64,000 bases of DNA, taken from Mycobacterium sp. NBC_00419. Lineage in GTDB: Bacteria > Actinomycetota > Actinomycetes > Mycobacteriales > Mycobacteriaceae. The DNA lies in contig NZ_CP107931.1 in assembly GCF_036023875.1 (NCBI RefSeq), forward strand, positions 1,302,001-1,366,000, read 5' to 3'. Shown here piece by piece: positions 50,124 to 59,696 of this stretch (the stretch's first letter is position 1; each line of letters opens with the position of its first letter). A program made the translations under genes and the position numbers. Under the pieces are notes generated by a model that saw only the letters and a program-made list of their open reading frames with translations, did no database searches and had not been told where the DNA came from.

Positions 50124-51533
50124 GTGGAAGAACGGATACGTCCCGTACGCGTATCCCGAACTCGCCATGAATCAATAGGCCGCGCCGAGCCCGACAATCA
50201 ACTTGCGTTGCTGGATCAAGCCTTCTTCGAGGGCCATCGCGCCGCCGGCCAGCGGGAGGTCATGCAGGTCGGCTGGCTTTATCAGCACGCCGTCGACTTC
50301 GATGAGCTGAAGCGCTTTCACTACAACCTCGGTTACGGGTTGTTGGGACGGCTCATCGAGCGGTCCCCGCTGCCGTTCGGCCGGCACCGGTGGGTCTCGG
50401 ATCACCGGCCGTCGGAAATCGACATTGCCGAGGCTCCCCGCGACCGCTCTGAGCTCGTCGACTGGTTCGACGAATGCACGCAGGTACCTGTCGATCCGGA
50501 GTGGGGGCCGGGCTGGCGGCTGAGCGTCGTCTCGCTCACCGACGGCTCGACCGCGATCAGCCTGGTGCTGTCCCACTACGTGATCGACGGCATCGGCGGC
50601 GCCATCGCCGTCACCGAGGCGATCCTCGGCCTGCCCCGCGACCTCGGCTACCCGCCGCCACGGTCGCGCACCCGCCTGCACGCGCTGGTGCAGGACAGCG
50701 CCGCATCGGCGCGCGACGCGTTCGCAGTCACCAAGGCGCTGGCCGTCGCGGTCAAAGGGATCCGGAGTCGGGTGGACGACGTCGTTCGCGCGAAGGCATC
50801 TCGGCCCGACACCACGCCCGGCGGCGACGCCGACGAACCCGTCACCATGCCCAATGTCTGGATCCGGATCAAGCTGGACGAATGGAATGCGCGCGCCGAG
50901 GATCTCGGCGGAACGGCCAGCACGCTTGCCGCAGCGTTCACCGCGCGACTCGACATGCATATGGGCCGCCAACACGGCGACGCTGACGGCGTCACCTTGC
51001 TGCTGGTCGTCAACGACCGCACCGAGAACGACGCACGGGCGATCGCAGTGTCGTTCGTCCGCGCCACCATCGATCCCGCAGACGTGACGACAGACCTGCG
51101 CGGCGCCCGCACCGCCATCAAAAACGCACTGGCAGCTCACCGGACGGCCCCGGACCAATCCTTACAACTCGCTGCGCTGACACCGTTCACGCCAAATCGG
51201 ACCTGGCGCTTGCTGATCGACTCGGCGCTGTCCGACCCCGAGCATCCGGCCGTGTGTTCCAACCTCGGCGACACCGGCTCGGCGGCGATCCGTCCCGACG
51301 GCACGCTGTGCGACGACGTGTTCGCGCGGGGAGCAAGCCAACACCTGACGAAGCGCTGGCTCGAGCGAATCGGCAGCCAGCTGCATCTCTTCTACGGCAC
51401 GTCGGTCGAGATCAACCGGGTGGGCATCTACATCAGCGGCTACCAGCCCGGCTCAGTGACCGACAGGGCCGCATTGCGCGATATCGCGACCCGCACGCTG
51501 GCGGAGTTCGGCCTCACTGCCGAGATCGACTGA
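50124..51533 (+). CDS. Condensation-fold acyltransferase 1 (WS/DGAT or PapA-like)
   Basis: 469 residues from the GTG at 50124 with GGAGG 7 bases upstream. The active-site motif is SHYVIDGIGG near residue 155 (His-x-x-x-Asp-Gly). The C-terminal half has VCSNLGDTG and a VNDRTENDARA segment like the second half of wax-ester synthase or PapA proteins. The enzyme would transfer a fatty acyl group from CoA or a carrier protein to a hydroxyl. In this locus the likely acceptors are the sugar or hydroxy-fatty acid of the lipopeptide. A paralogue lies at 52745 with the same leader. Confidence 0.8.
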   Translation: MEERIRPVRVSRTRHESIGRAEPDNQLALLDQAFFEGHRAAGQREVMQVGWLYQHAVDFDELKRFHYNLGYGLLGRLIERSPLPFGRHRWVSDHRPSEIDIAEAPRDRSELVDWFDECTQVPVDPEWGPGWRLSVVSLTDGSTAISLVLSHYVIDGIGGAIAVTEAILGLPRDLGYPPPRSRTRLHALVQDSAASARDAFAVTKALAVAVKGIRSRVDDVVRAKASRPDTTPGGDADEPVTMPNVWIRIKLDEWNARAEDLGGTASTLAAAFTARLDMHMGRQHGDADGVTLLLVVNDRTENDARAIAVSFVRATIDPADVTTDLRGARTAIKNALAAHRTAPDQSLQLAALTPFTPNRTWRLLIDSALSDPEHPAVCSNLGDTGSAAIRPDGTLCDDVFARGASQHLTKRWLERIGSQLHLFYGTSVEINRVGIYISGYQPGSVTDRAALRDIATRTLAEFGLTAEID

Positions 51534-51551
51534 CGGAACGCTCGCTCGAAG

Positions 51552-52604
51552 CTAGGTCCACGTCCCACGACGCCGATGTAGCAGCGCGAGCCCGCCCAAT
51601 ACGAGCTTGATGAGGAACGGCGGCATGGCGCGGTTGATATTGCGATAGCGTCCGTGATCCTCGAACACCATCCGAAATCCTCGTTCGGCGCTCCGGTATT
51701 GCTCGAAGACGTGGTCCAACTTTGTTGGGTCCCAAGGCTCGTCGCACGCCGCAGCGCTCATCGACTCGTAGACCGAAGACAGCCAGTCGGTCCCGAACGG
51801 TTCCGGCACCGGACCTATCCGCCGATGATGGTGCAGGTCTGAGGTCAGGAACTCGTCGATGACCGGTTCGTCGCGGGCATCGAGATCAACCGAGAGTGCC
51901 ACGGCTGCCCGTTTCATCTCCCGGCGCCAGTCCTCCAAGAGGTTGGTGTAGTCGAGGAACACTCTGGGGATTCCGCGGGTGTTGCGCTCGGCGAGCAGGG
52001 TGAACTTGAGCCACCATGCGCTGGTCAGCGCGGCCGAGTTCCGAACGTAGCGCTGCTGGCTGCTCCGTCTCTCGAGCGATCCGACCACCTCATCCGGGTG
52101 TCGTATCGCAATGATGGCCGCGACGTCGAAGCCCGCCAGCCCCGCAGCCTCGAACCACAGGTCCGTCAGCATCGTGATCTTCGGCTCCTTGATCACTACC
52201 AGGGGCGCATCCGGCAACGAGGCCAGGTACGCCCTGATCTTGGCGATCCAGGTGGCTCGCTCGCGCTCGTCGAACACACCCTCCTCCTGCATGCGCAGGG
52301 TCGGGTCGTAGCCGGAGCTGCCATGGCTACGGAGAATTGATTCGTTGAGATGGATCGCGGCACGTGGTTCGAAGCAGCCGCGCGGATTGTCCGAGGTTGC
52401 GCCCAACAGCCCGGCAGGAAGAGTAGCGCCGCACAGCGACAGCACCCGCGCAAGTGCAGAGGTCCCAGAGCGGCCGAAGCCCAGTACGAACAAGAGGACC
52501 GGCCGCGATCCCGACTCCCGACTTCCGGTCACAGCGACACAATAGGGTGCGATCATCAGCTCGCAAGAGAATTCTCCGTAAGTCGTCTCATCGGAATCCA
52601 ACAT
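51552..52604 (-). CDS. Sulfotransferase
   Basis: 350 residues from the ATG at 52604; an ATG at 52556 is an alternative. The PAPS 5'-phosphosulfate loop is VLGFGRSGTSALARVL, and the 3'-phosphate site is IRHPDEVVGSLERR. It thus should move sulfate from PAPS to a hydroxyl group, most likely on a sugar or threonine of the glycolipid. Sulfated GPLs have been described in M. fortuitum. It sits convergent to one condensation-fold acyltransferase gene and divergent from the other. Confidence 0.82.
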   Translation of the reverse strand: MLDSDETTYGEFSCELMIAPYCVAVTGSRESGSRPVLLFVLGFGRSGTSALARVLSLCGATLPAGLLGATSDNPRGCFEPRAAIHLNESILRSHGSSGYDPTLRMQEEGVFDERERATWIAKIRAYLASLPDAPLVVIKEPKITMLTDLWFEAAGLAGFDVAAIIAIRHPDEVVGSLERRSSQQRYVRNSAALTSAWWLKFTLLAERNTRGIPRVFLDYTNLLEDWRREMKRAAVALSVDLDARDEPVIDEFLTSDLHHHRRIGPVPEPFGTDWLSSVYESMSAAACDEPWDPTKLDHVFEQYRSAERGFRMVFEDHGRYRNINRAMPPFLIKLVLGGLALLHRRRGTWT

Positions 52605-52744
52605 GCGGGTCGGCTACTCTCTCGTGGTGAATCGGTTCGAGCCCGAAAGGGTCCAGACCGTTCCGCGCGACGTTGCGCCGTCTGACACCGGACTGCGCGC
52701 CACACTGCGGCACGGACGAACCCTGTCTCATCGGAGGCTTGTTA

Positions 52745-54151
52745 GTGGCAGGACGGCTACGCCGCGAGCGTAAGGCGCTCAACGATGGCGCTTCGAAAGA
52801 CGAAGCACCAGTGGACAATAGACTCGTATTGATGGACCAGGCGTTCTATGCCGGCCATCGCGCCGCCGGCCAGAACGAGGTCATGCAGGTCGCGTGGATA
52901 TACGAACGCCCCGTCGATATGGTTGCGCTCAAGCGCTTTCACCACGACCTCGCCTACGGCCTATTGGGGCGGCGCATCGAACGCTCCCCGCTGCCATTCG
53001 GGCGGTACCGCTGGGTGTGGGACAAGCAACCGACTGAACTGGACATCGCCGACACCCCCCGACCCCGAGGCGAATTGGCCGACTGGCTCGACGAGCGTTC
53101 GCAACTGCCGATCGATCCGGAAAGCGGACCCGGCTGGCGACTATCCGTCGTGTCCTTCACCGACGGCACGGCCGCCGCCACCCTGGTGATCTCGCACTAT
53201 GTCGTGGACGGCATCGGCGCTGTCGTCGGTGTTGCACTGGCGGCCATGGGCGACACCAGCGGCCAGGGCTACCCACCTCCACGATCACGGTCATGGACGC
53301 GCGCACTGGTCCAGGACACCGCCGACACGGTGCGGAGTATCCCCGCAGCCACGCGGGCACTGGTCGCGGCGGCCAAGGAAGCCCAGCGGCGACAGACGGA
53401 CAAGGCGCGAGAGCAGCCGGTCACCGTGCCGGCCCGCGACGCCGGTCTGGATACGCCCGTGACGGTGCCGTCCATGTGGATTCGGATGAACATGGATGAG
53501 TGGAACTCCCGTGCGGAGGCTCTCGGTGGCACGAGCAGCACGCTCGCCGTCGCCCTCACCGCGAGAATCGACCAGCTGATGGGGCGCCGACACGGCGATA
53601 CCGACGACATCAAGATGCTGCTGCTCGTCAACGACCGCACCCTGGGCGATGTGCGAGCGGTCGCGGTGTCGTTTGCGCGCCTCGATATCGACCCGACCGA
53701 TCTGACGACGGATCTCACCGGCGCCCGAACCGCCGTGAAGCGTGGGCTGAAGGCTCTGAAGGAAACTCGCGACGACTCAATCGACTTTGTCGCGCTCACT
53801 CCCTTCACCCCGAAGCGGGCCTGGACTCAGCTCATCGAGTACGCACTCAACGATCCCGATCAACCAGCCGTGTGCTCCAACCTGGGCGACACCGGACCCG
53901 CCGTGATCCGTGCAGACGGCCAGCCAAGTGACTCGGCCTTCGCGCGCGGGACGAGCCAACACATGACGCAGCGGTGGCTCGAACGGATCGGCAGTCAGCT
54001 GAACCTCTACTTCGGGACTTCTGTCGAGATGAACAAGGTCGGCCTGCATGTCCGCGGCTACCATCCGGGGTCGGTCACCACCAAAGACGAACTGCGGGTC
54101 GTCGTGGAACAAGCCTTGGTTGACTTCGGCCTGACGGGCCAGCTCGACTGA
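52745..54151 (+). CDS. Condensation-fold acyltransferase 2 (WS/DGAT or PapA-like)
   Basis: 468 residues from the GTG at 52745 with GGAGG 7 bases upstream; the leader matches that of the paralogue at 50124. Active-site motif SHYVVDGIG, then VCSNLGDTGPAVIRADG. The proteins align along their whole length (LDQAF[FY], GHRAAGQ-EVMQV, GLLGR-IERSPLPFGR). The duplication spans the sulfotransferase on the other strand. Acyl donor and acceptor are not known. Confidence 0.8.
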   Translation: MAGRLRRERKALNDGASKDEAPVDNRLVLMDQAFYAGHRAAGQNEVMQVAWIYERPVDMVALKRFHHDLAYGLLGRRIERSPLPFGRYRWVWDKQPTELDIADTPRPRGELADWLDERSQLPIDPESGPGWRLSVVSFTDGTAAATLVISHYVVDGIGAVVGVALAAMGDTSGQGYPPPRSRSWTRALVQDTADTVRSIPAATRALVAAAKEAQRRQTDKAREQPVTVPARDAGLDTPVTVPSMWIRMNMDEWNSRAEALGGTSSTLAVALTARIDQLMGRRHGDTDDIKMLLLVNDRTLGDVRAVAVSFARLDIDPTDLTTDLTGARTAVKRGLKALKETRDDSIDFVALTPFTPKRAWTQLIEYALNDPDQPAVCSNLGDTGPAVIRADGQPSDSAFARGTSQHMTQRWLERIGSQLNLYFGTSVEMNKVGLHVRGYHPGSVTTKDELRVVVEQALVDFGLTGQLD

Positions 54152-54161
54152 CCGATCAGCA

Positions 54162-55709
54162 CTACCGCGCGCCGAACTCCTGGCGGTCATCGGAGTCTGA
54201 TTCGTTCTGGTCCTTCTGGGTCTTCTGAGCGTGGGCCACTTCCTGCGCGGTATAGCCGATCAGGAGTGCGACCCCGATCATCAGGACGACAACGGCACCA
54301 AGCCACATGAGGCCATAGGTATAGCCGTGGTCAAGTGCATCCAGCTGCGCGTCATTCATCGCCGTCGTGGGCCCGTTCGTACCACCCAGGCGCATATTGC
54401 GCGTCGTGATCATCACCTGGACGGCAACCAGCACCAGCGGACCGCCGAGGCTCTGCAACATCACCGACACGGCCGAGGCAGGCCCGATCCGGTCGGAGCC
54501 GACGCTGGCGATCAATGACAACCCGAGCGGAACGTTGATCAAGCCCAGACCGATGGCCCCAACCGTCATGGGTACCAACAGATTGGGGAAGTAAGACAGA
54601 TCCCGGTTGATCGTTGAGCCGTAGAGGATGGCACCCAGCAGCAGGACGGCGCCGGCGATGACGACCACCCGCGGCGAGAAGCGCATCACCGCCCGCGACG
54701 CCGCCGCGGTTCCCACCGCCATGGCGATGGTGAACGGGATGAAGCTGATGCCAGCAGCCAGCGGGGTGTAACCCATGATGTTCTGCACGTAGAGCGCGAT
54801 GACGACCGTCAAGGTGAAACCGACACCCCGAACCAGAAACATCGACGCGAAGGTGGCCACGCGACTGCGGTCGAGAAACAGGCTCAATGGGACAACCGGG
54901 TTGGGCGCCGTCCGCTCGACCATCGCGAACACCAGGAAGCCGACGAGGGCCAGCGCGGCGGAGCCGAGCACCCAGACCGACAACCATCCCTTCTCGGGCC
55001 CCATCGACAAGCCGAACACGGTGGCGGTGCAGACCACAGTGGCCAACGCCGCCCCGGCGGCGTCGAGCTTCATCCGTTCTTTCTCGGTTTCCTGCAGCAT
55101 GGTGCGCCCCAGGTAGATGACCAGCAGGCCGATCGGCACGTTGACCAGGAACGCCAATCGCCACGACACTCCGGTCAGCATGCCGCCGACTACCAGTCCG
55201 AGGACCGCGCCGAGACTGGCCATCGCACCGAACACCGCGGCAGCGGCATTGCGGCTCGGCCCCTTGGGAAACGTCGTGGCCACCAGCGCCATACACGTGG
55301 GGGCGACGATCGCGGCTGCCGCGCCGTGCAGCAGGCGGGCGACGACCAGGGAGCCGCCATCCCAGGCGATACCGCAGAGCACCGAGGCGGCGGTGAACAG
55401 TGCGACCCCGCCGATGAAGGTCCGCCTGCGGCCGATGGTGTCGCCGAGGCGGCCACCCAGCAGGATGAGGCCGCCGAAGGTCAGCATGTAGGCGGTGATC
55501 ACCCAGCTTCGTCCGGCGTCCGACAGGCCCAGTTCGTTCTGAATTCTCGGCAGTGCGAAAACGACCACCGGGCCGTCCATTGTGGCCATCAGTTGGACGC
55601 CGCCGATCGCGGAAACCGCGCCGATGAAGCGTCGGGAACGCATCCACGGTGGGATACGCCGTCCTGCTTCAGGCAGCGTGGCGGGCTCGGCCGGCATCGG
55701 GTCGCTCAT
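54162..55709 (-). CDS. MFS drug/lipid exporter, DHA2 (EmrB/QacA) family, 14 TM
   Basis: 515 residues with about 14 membrane segments. Motif A is GGRLGDTIGRRRTF and motif C-like GAVLGLVVGGML follows. The cytoplasmic N- and C-termini are polar (QKTQKDQNESDSDD at the end). DHA2 members export drugs, dyes and sometimes lipids with protons. It is divergent from the MmpS gene. A role in lipopeptide export or in self-resistance is a guess from position. Confidence 0.86.
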   Translation of the reverse strand: MSDPMPAEPATLPEAGRRIPPWMRSRRFIGAVSAIGGVQLMATMDGPVVVFALPRIQNELGLSDAGRSWVITAYMLTFGGLILLGGRLGDTIGRRRTFIGGVALFTAASVLCGIAWDGGSLVVARLLHGAAAAIVAPTCMALVATTFPKGPSRNAAAAVFGAMASLGAVLGLVVGGMLTGVSWRLAFLVNVPIGLLVIYLGRTMLQETEKERMKLDAAGAALATVVCTATVFGLSMGPEKGWLSVWVLGSAALALVGFLVFAMVERTAPNPVVPLSLFLDRSRVATFASMFLVRGVGFTLTVVIALYVQNIMGYTPLAAGISFIPFTIAMAVGTAAASRAVMRFSPRVVVIAGAVLLLGAILYGSTINRDLSYFPNLLVPMTVGAIGLGLINVPLGLSLIASVGSDRIGPASAVSVMLQSLGGPLVLVAVQVMITTRNMRLGGTNGPTTAMNDAQLDALDHGYTYGLMWLGAVVVLMIGVALLIGYTAQEVAHAQKTQKDQNESDSDDRQEFGAR

Positions 55710-56163
55710 TCCGCGCGTTGTGTCGTCTACTCAGGAAGATGGCGGCGCCCAACATAGGGAGTCCGCCGTAGCGAGCACGCTAGCAGCAGGGGGGCGCCGC
55801 TCAGTCGTCGTTTGGTGAGGAAACTCGCCGTGGTGGGCTACTCGTAGCAAAAGGTGGTCCCCCAGCGCTGCCGATGTTCAATGCCGATTGACAGCCGGCT
55901 CCCAGACAAGCTCCGGGACAGCCATTGGTCACATTCGGTTAGCCTGTGAAACAGTTCACATGGCGGCATCGGCATGGTTAACTCTCGTAACGATTGGGTC
56001 GGGTTCTTCACAGCGGTGCTGGTCGGCGGTGACCTGAAGCACCACTCACGTGTGACGGTCACCACGGTCGCGGTAGCGTGGTGCTTCGCAACACAACGAG
56101 TTGTCGCACGTTGGACCCGGCTGGCACGGCATCGGTGTCGGAAACCGGCGGAAAGGTGGAACG
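55710..56163. other. Divergent intergenic region between MFS and MmpS genes
   Basis: 454 bases without a convincing gene. It contains the CRP-type palindrome at 55945-55960 and a GTGAC-G-GTCAC inverted repeat at 56052-56062. It should hold the promoters for both flanking operons. Confidence 0.6.
55945..55960. promoter_or_regulatory. CRP-type palindrome upstream of mmpS
   Basis: TGTGA-AACAGT-TCACA is a perfect match to TGTGA-N6-TCACA. It lies 204 bases before the MmpS start and 236 bases before the MFS start, so it could serve either gene or both. Confidence 0.6.
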
Positions 56164-56790
56164 GTGGACGCGGTGGTCGAAGGCGGATTGCCCGACGTGG
56201 AGCCACCCCACTCCGATTTCACCGGTACGGACCCCGAGGATGCCAGCAAAGTGGCTAGCCCCACACGCAAATTTGGCCGACGCCCCCGCCAGCCGGCCGC
56301 TGAGCAAGCCGCACCGAACACCCGGCCCCGAAATCGCAGAGGCTCGGGGTCGCGTCTGTTTGCAGTGTTGCGGCGGTTGTGGATTCCGCTCGTGGTGCTC
56401 GCCGTGGTCGGCGCCGGCGGGTTCACGGTGTCACGGCTGCACGGCATCTTCGGCTCGCAGAAGGAAGTCACGTACGGCGACACCAGGACCGACGCGGCCA
56501 AGCCGATCAACCCCAAGTATCTCAAGTACGAGATCTGGGGTCCGCCCGGAACGGTGGCACAGATCAGCTACTTCAACGAGAACGGCGACCCACAGTTCAT
56601 CCAGGGAGTGAGCCTGCCATGGACGTTCTCCTTCCCCATGGTCGGCGCGGCAGGAATCGGAAGTGTCGCCGCCCAAGGTGACAGTGACAGCATCGGTTGC
56701 CGCATCACGGTCGGCGACGAGGTCAAGGCCGAGAAGGTCACCAATCATGAGGTGAGTTCCTTCGTGTCTTGCATGCTGAAGGCCGCATGA
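56164..56790 (+). CDS. mmpS4: MmpS-family membrane protein (MmpS4-like)
   Basis: 208 residues from the GTG at 56164, with AAAGG 7 bases upstream. A polar Pro/Arg-rich N-terminus is followed by one membrane segment ([16 protein letters not shown]). The C-terminal extracytoplasmic domain has [21 protein letters not shown] and ends with the conserved paired cysteines ([17 protein letters not shown]). MmpS proteins support MmpL transporters, and MmpS4 is known to help assemble GPL export. It overlaps the MmpL gene by four bases. Confidence 0.92.
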   Translation: MDAVVEGGLPDVEPPHSDFTGTDPEDASKVASPTRKFGRRPRQPAAEQAAPNTRPRNRRGSGSRLFAVLRRLWIPLVVLAVVGAGGFTVSRLHGIFGSQKEVTYGDTRTDAAKPINPKYLKYEIWGPPGTVAQISYFNENGDPQFIQGVSLPWTFSFPMVGAAGIGSVAAQGDSDSIGCRITVGDEVKAEKVTNHEVSSFVSCMLKAA

Positions 56791-59666
56791 GCAACCACCA
56801 GCTGCAGAACCGCCAGCCGTTTGTGGCTCGGACGCTCCACCGCTTCGCCGTACCCGTCATCCTGGCGTGGATCGGGCTGGTCTTCGTCTTGGGCCTGACA
56901 GTGCCCACCCTCGAGCAGGTTTCGGCCGAACATTCGGTGTCGCTGAATCCCGACGACGCGCCCGCCTTCATCGCCCAGAAACGGATCGCAGAGGCTTTCA
57001 AGCAGACCGATCAGGGCAGCATGGCGTTCCTCGTCTTGGAGGGGCAACAGCCCCTCGGCCAGGAAGCCCACGACTATTACGACCGCCTGATTCGTCAGAT
57101 GGAAGACGATTCGGCGCACGTGAAGCGCATCCAGAACTTCTGGGGAGATGAACTCACCAGGGCCGCGGCGGAAAGCTCGGATGGGAAGGCGGCGTACGCC
57201 CAGATATCCGTGGCCGGTAACCCAGGCGAGGCCCAGGCCAACGATTCGATCGCGGCCATCCAGCGCATCGTCGCGCAGACTCCTGCGCCTCCCGGCATCA
57301 AGGCCTACGTCACCGGCCCGGCCGCAATCGTCGCCGATATGGCCAAAAGCGGCGACAGCACGGTGCTCCTCGTTACCGCGGTCAGCGTCGGGGTCATCTG
57401 CATCACTTTGCTCTTCGTCTATCGCTCGATCCTCACCGTGTTTCTGCTGCTGTTCGTCGTCGGCATCGAGTTGCAAGTGGCCCGCGGGATCGTCGCCTTC
57501 CTCGGCCATATCGGAGTCATCGGTCTGACCACGTTCGCCGTGAACCTGTTGGTATCACTGGTGATCGCGGCCGGAACCGACTACGGAATCTTCTTCGTCG
57601 GCCGCTATCAGGAGGCGCGCCAGGCCGGTGAGGATCGGGAAGCTGCGTACTACACGGCGTACCACAGCGTCGCCAAGGTGGTGCTGGCCTCGGGATTGAC
57701 GATCGCCGGAGCGGTGCTCTGCCTGAGCTTGGCCCGGCTGCCGTTCTTCAAGGTCTTGGGTGTGCCATGTGCGGTCGGCATCGTGGTCGCCGTCGCGGTC
57801 GCCACGACACTGTTCCCTGCCCTGCTTGCCGCCGGCGGACGGTTCGGCCTTTTCGACCCCAAGCGGATACTCAAGGTCCGTGGCTGGCGACGTGTCGGAA
57901 CCGCGATCGTCCGTTGGCCGGGACCGATCCTGGTCGCGTCATTGGCCGTCGCCCTCGTCGGCTTACTGACCTTGCCCGGCTTCAAACCGAGCTACAACGA
58001 TCAGAACTATCTGCCGAGGAACATCCCCGCCACTCTCGGGCTGGAGGCCGCGCAGCGACACTTCCCACCGTCGGCCATGAAGTCCCCTGAGATCCTGATG
58101 GTGCAGTCCGATCACGATCTGCGCAATCCCGCCGATTTCCTGATCCTCAACAAGCTGGCCAAGGCGGTTCTCGCCGTACCGGGTATCTCCAAGGTGCAGT
58201 CGGTGACCAGGCCTCAGGGAACCCCGATCGCCCACACGACGATTCCCTACCTGCTCAGCATGCAACAGGCCGGCCAGCAGCAATTCATGCAATTTCAGAA
58301 AATCCGCATGGACGACCTACTCAAGCAGGCCGACATGCTGGGCGACACCATCACCATCATGGAGCGCATGTTCGCGATCATGCAGCAGTTGGTCGCCACA
58401 ACGCACAACATGGTGATCAAGACGCATGAAATGCAGGAAATCACCAACGAATTGCGCGATCACATCTCGGATTTCGAAGATTTCTGGCGGCCCATTCGCA
58501 ATTACTTCTACTGGGAACCGCACTGCTACGACATCCCGCTGTGCTATTCGATCAGATCTATTTTCGACACCCTCGACGGCGTCAGCGCACTCACCGACAA
58601 GCTCGGTGAAATGGTCAACGAACTCGACAAACTTGATGCGCTGATGCCGCAGCTTGTCGCGCAGTTCCCCGAGATGCTCACGATCATGAAGAGCATGCGG
58701 ACCATGCTGCTGACGATGCACAGCACCATGTCCGGTGTCTTCGGCCAGATGGACGATGGCACCAATAATTCAACCGCGATGGGCAAGGCCTTCGATAGCG
58801 CCCAGAACGACGATTCGTTCTACCTCCCGCCCGACGTCTTCAAGAACAAAGACTTCAAGCGGGTGATGGACATCTTCATGTCGCCCGACGGCGCCTCATC
58901 TCAAATGCTGATTTCGCAGAAAGGCGACCCCTCGACACCCGCGGGCATGGCCCAAGTGGATGCGATCAAGAGCGCGGCCGAGGAGGCCCTCAAGGGCACC
59001 CCACTGGAGGGCGCTCAGATATTCCTCACCGGCACCGCGGCGGGGACCAAAGATATCGTCGAAGGCTCGGAATACGACCTGATGATCGCGGTCGTCGCTG
59101 CGATCTGCCTGATCTTCATAGTCATGTTGATGATGACGCGAAGCCTGATTGCCGCCCTGGTGATCGTCGGCACCGTATTGATCTCGCTGGGTGCGTCTTT
59201 CGGGCTCTCCGTGTTCGTGTGGCAATACCTGCTCGGCGTCCAAATTCACTGGGCAGTGCTGGTGATGTCGGTGATCATCCTGTTGGCGGTGGGATCCGAC
59301 TACAACCTGTTGTTGGTCGCGCGCATGAAAGAGGAAATCGGCGCCGGTATCAACACCGGAATCATCCGGGCCATGGGCGGTACCGGCAAGGTCGTGACGA
59401 ATGCGGGCCTGGTGTTCGCCTTCACGATGATGTCCATGCTCGTCAGCGACTTGACCAGCATCGGCCAGGTCGGCACGACCATCGGCCTCGGCCTGCTGTT
59501 CGACACCCTGGTGGTGCGCGCCTTCATGACACCGTCCATCGCCGCGCTCTTGGGGCGTTGGTTCTGGTGGCCCCAACAAGTGCGCCCGCGGCCCGCCAGT
59601 TCGATGCTCCGATCGACAGGACCACGCCCGCTGGTGCGCGCGTTGCTGACGGGCCAGCAGCAGTAG
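56787..59666 (+). CDS. mmpL4: MmpL-family RND transporter 1 (MmpL4-like)
   Basis: 959 residues from the ATG at 56787, overlapping the MmpS stop. Twelve membrane segments are arranged as in RND proteins. The proton-relay pairs are [10 protein letters not shown] in the first half and [10 protein letters not shown] in the second. Between residues about 500 and 650 there is a long Met/Leu/Gln-rich coiled-coil insertion with a cysteine pair ([11 protein letters not shown]) typical of MmpL4/5. The protein moves GPL or its precursors across the inner membrane with its MmpS partner. A second MmpL gene follows after 30 bases. Confidence 0.93.
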   Translation: MSNHQLQNRQPFVARTLHRFAVPVILAWIGLVFVLGLTVPTLEQVSAEHSVSLNPDDAPAFIAQKRIAEAFKQTDQGSMAFLVLEGQQPLGQEAHDYYDRLIRQMEDDSAHVKRIQNFWGDELTRAAAESSDGKAAYAQISVAGNPGEAQANDSIAAIQRIVAQTPAPPGIKAYVTGPAAIVADMAKSGDSTVLLVTAVSVGVICITLLFVYRSILTVFLLLFVVGIELQVARGIVAFLGHIGVIGLTTFAVNLLVSLVIAAGTDYGIFFVGRYQEARQAGEDREAAYYTAYHSVAKVVLASGLTIAGAVLCLSLARLPFFKVLGVPCAVGIVVAVAVATTLFPALLAAGGRFGLFDPKRILKVRGWRRVGTAIVRWPGPILVASLAVALVGLLTLPGFKPSYNDQNYLPRNIPATLGLEAAQRHFPPSAMKSPEILMVQSDHDLRNPADFLILNKLAKAVLAVPGISKVQSVTRPQGTPIAHTTIPYLLSMQQAGQQQFMQFQKIRMDDLLKQADMLGDTITIMERMFAIMQQLVATTHNMVIKTHEMQEITNELRDHISDFEDFWRPIRNYFYWEPHCYDIPLCYSIRSIFDTLDGVSALTDKLGEMVNELDKLDALMPQLVAQFPEMLTIMKSMRTMLLTMHSTMSGVFGQMDDGTNNSTAMGKAFDSAQNDDSFYLPPDVFKNKDFKRVMDIFMSPDGASSQMLISQKGDPSTPAGMAQVDAIKSAAEEALKGTPLEGAQIFLTGTAAGTKDIVEGSEYDLMIAVVAAICLIFIVMLMMTRSLIAALVIVGTVLISLGASFGLSVFVWQYLLGVQIHWAVLVMSVIILLAVGSDYNLLLVARMKEEIGAGINTGIIRAMGGTGKVVTNAGLVFAFTMMSMLVSDLTSIGQVGTTIGLGLLFDTLVVRAFMTPSIAALLGRWFWWPQQVRPRPASSMLRSTGPRPLVRALLTGQQQ

Positions 59667-59696
59667 ATGACGGATGTGCAGTCTGCTGGAGGCCGC

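Noticed and set aside
50172..51158. Minus-strand open frame of 328 codons opposite the first condensation-fold acyltransferase
   Set aside because: Antisense shadow; the plus strand has the HxxxDG motif and a good start signal.
56052..56062. GTGAC-G-GTCAC inverted repeat considered as another CRP site
   Set aside because: The half-sites are separated by one base rather than by the spacing of a CRP operator. It may be an operator for another protein, but nothing supports that yet.
55838..56206. Possible small gene on the minus strand in the MFS/MmpS gap
   Set aside because: The translation has no motif, no ribosome binding site and overlaps the MmpS start. Better explained as regulatory DNA.
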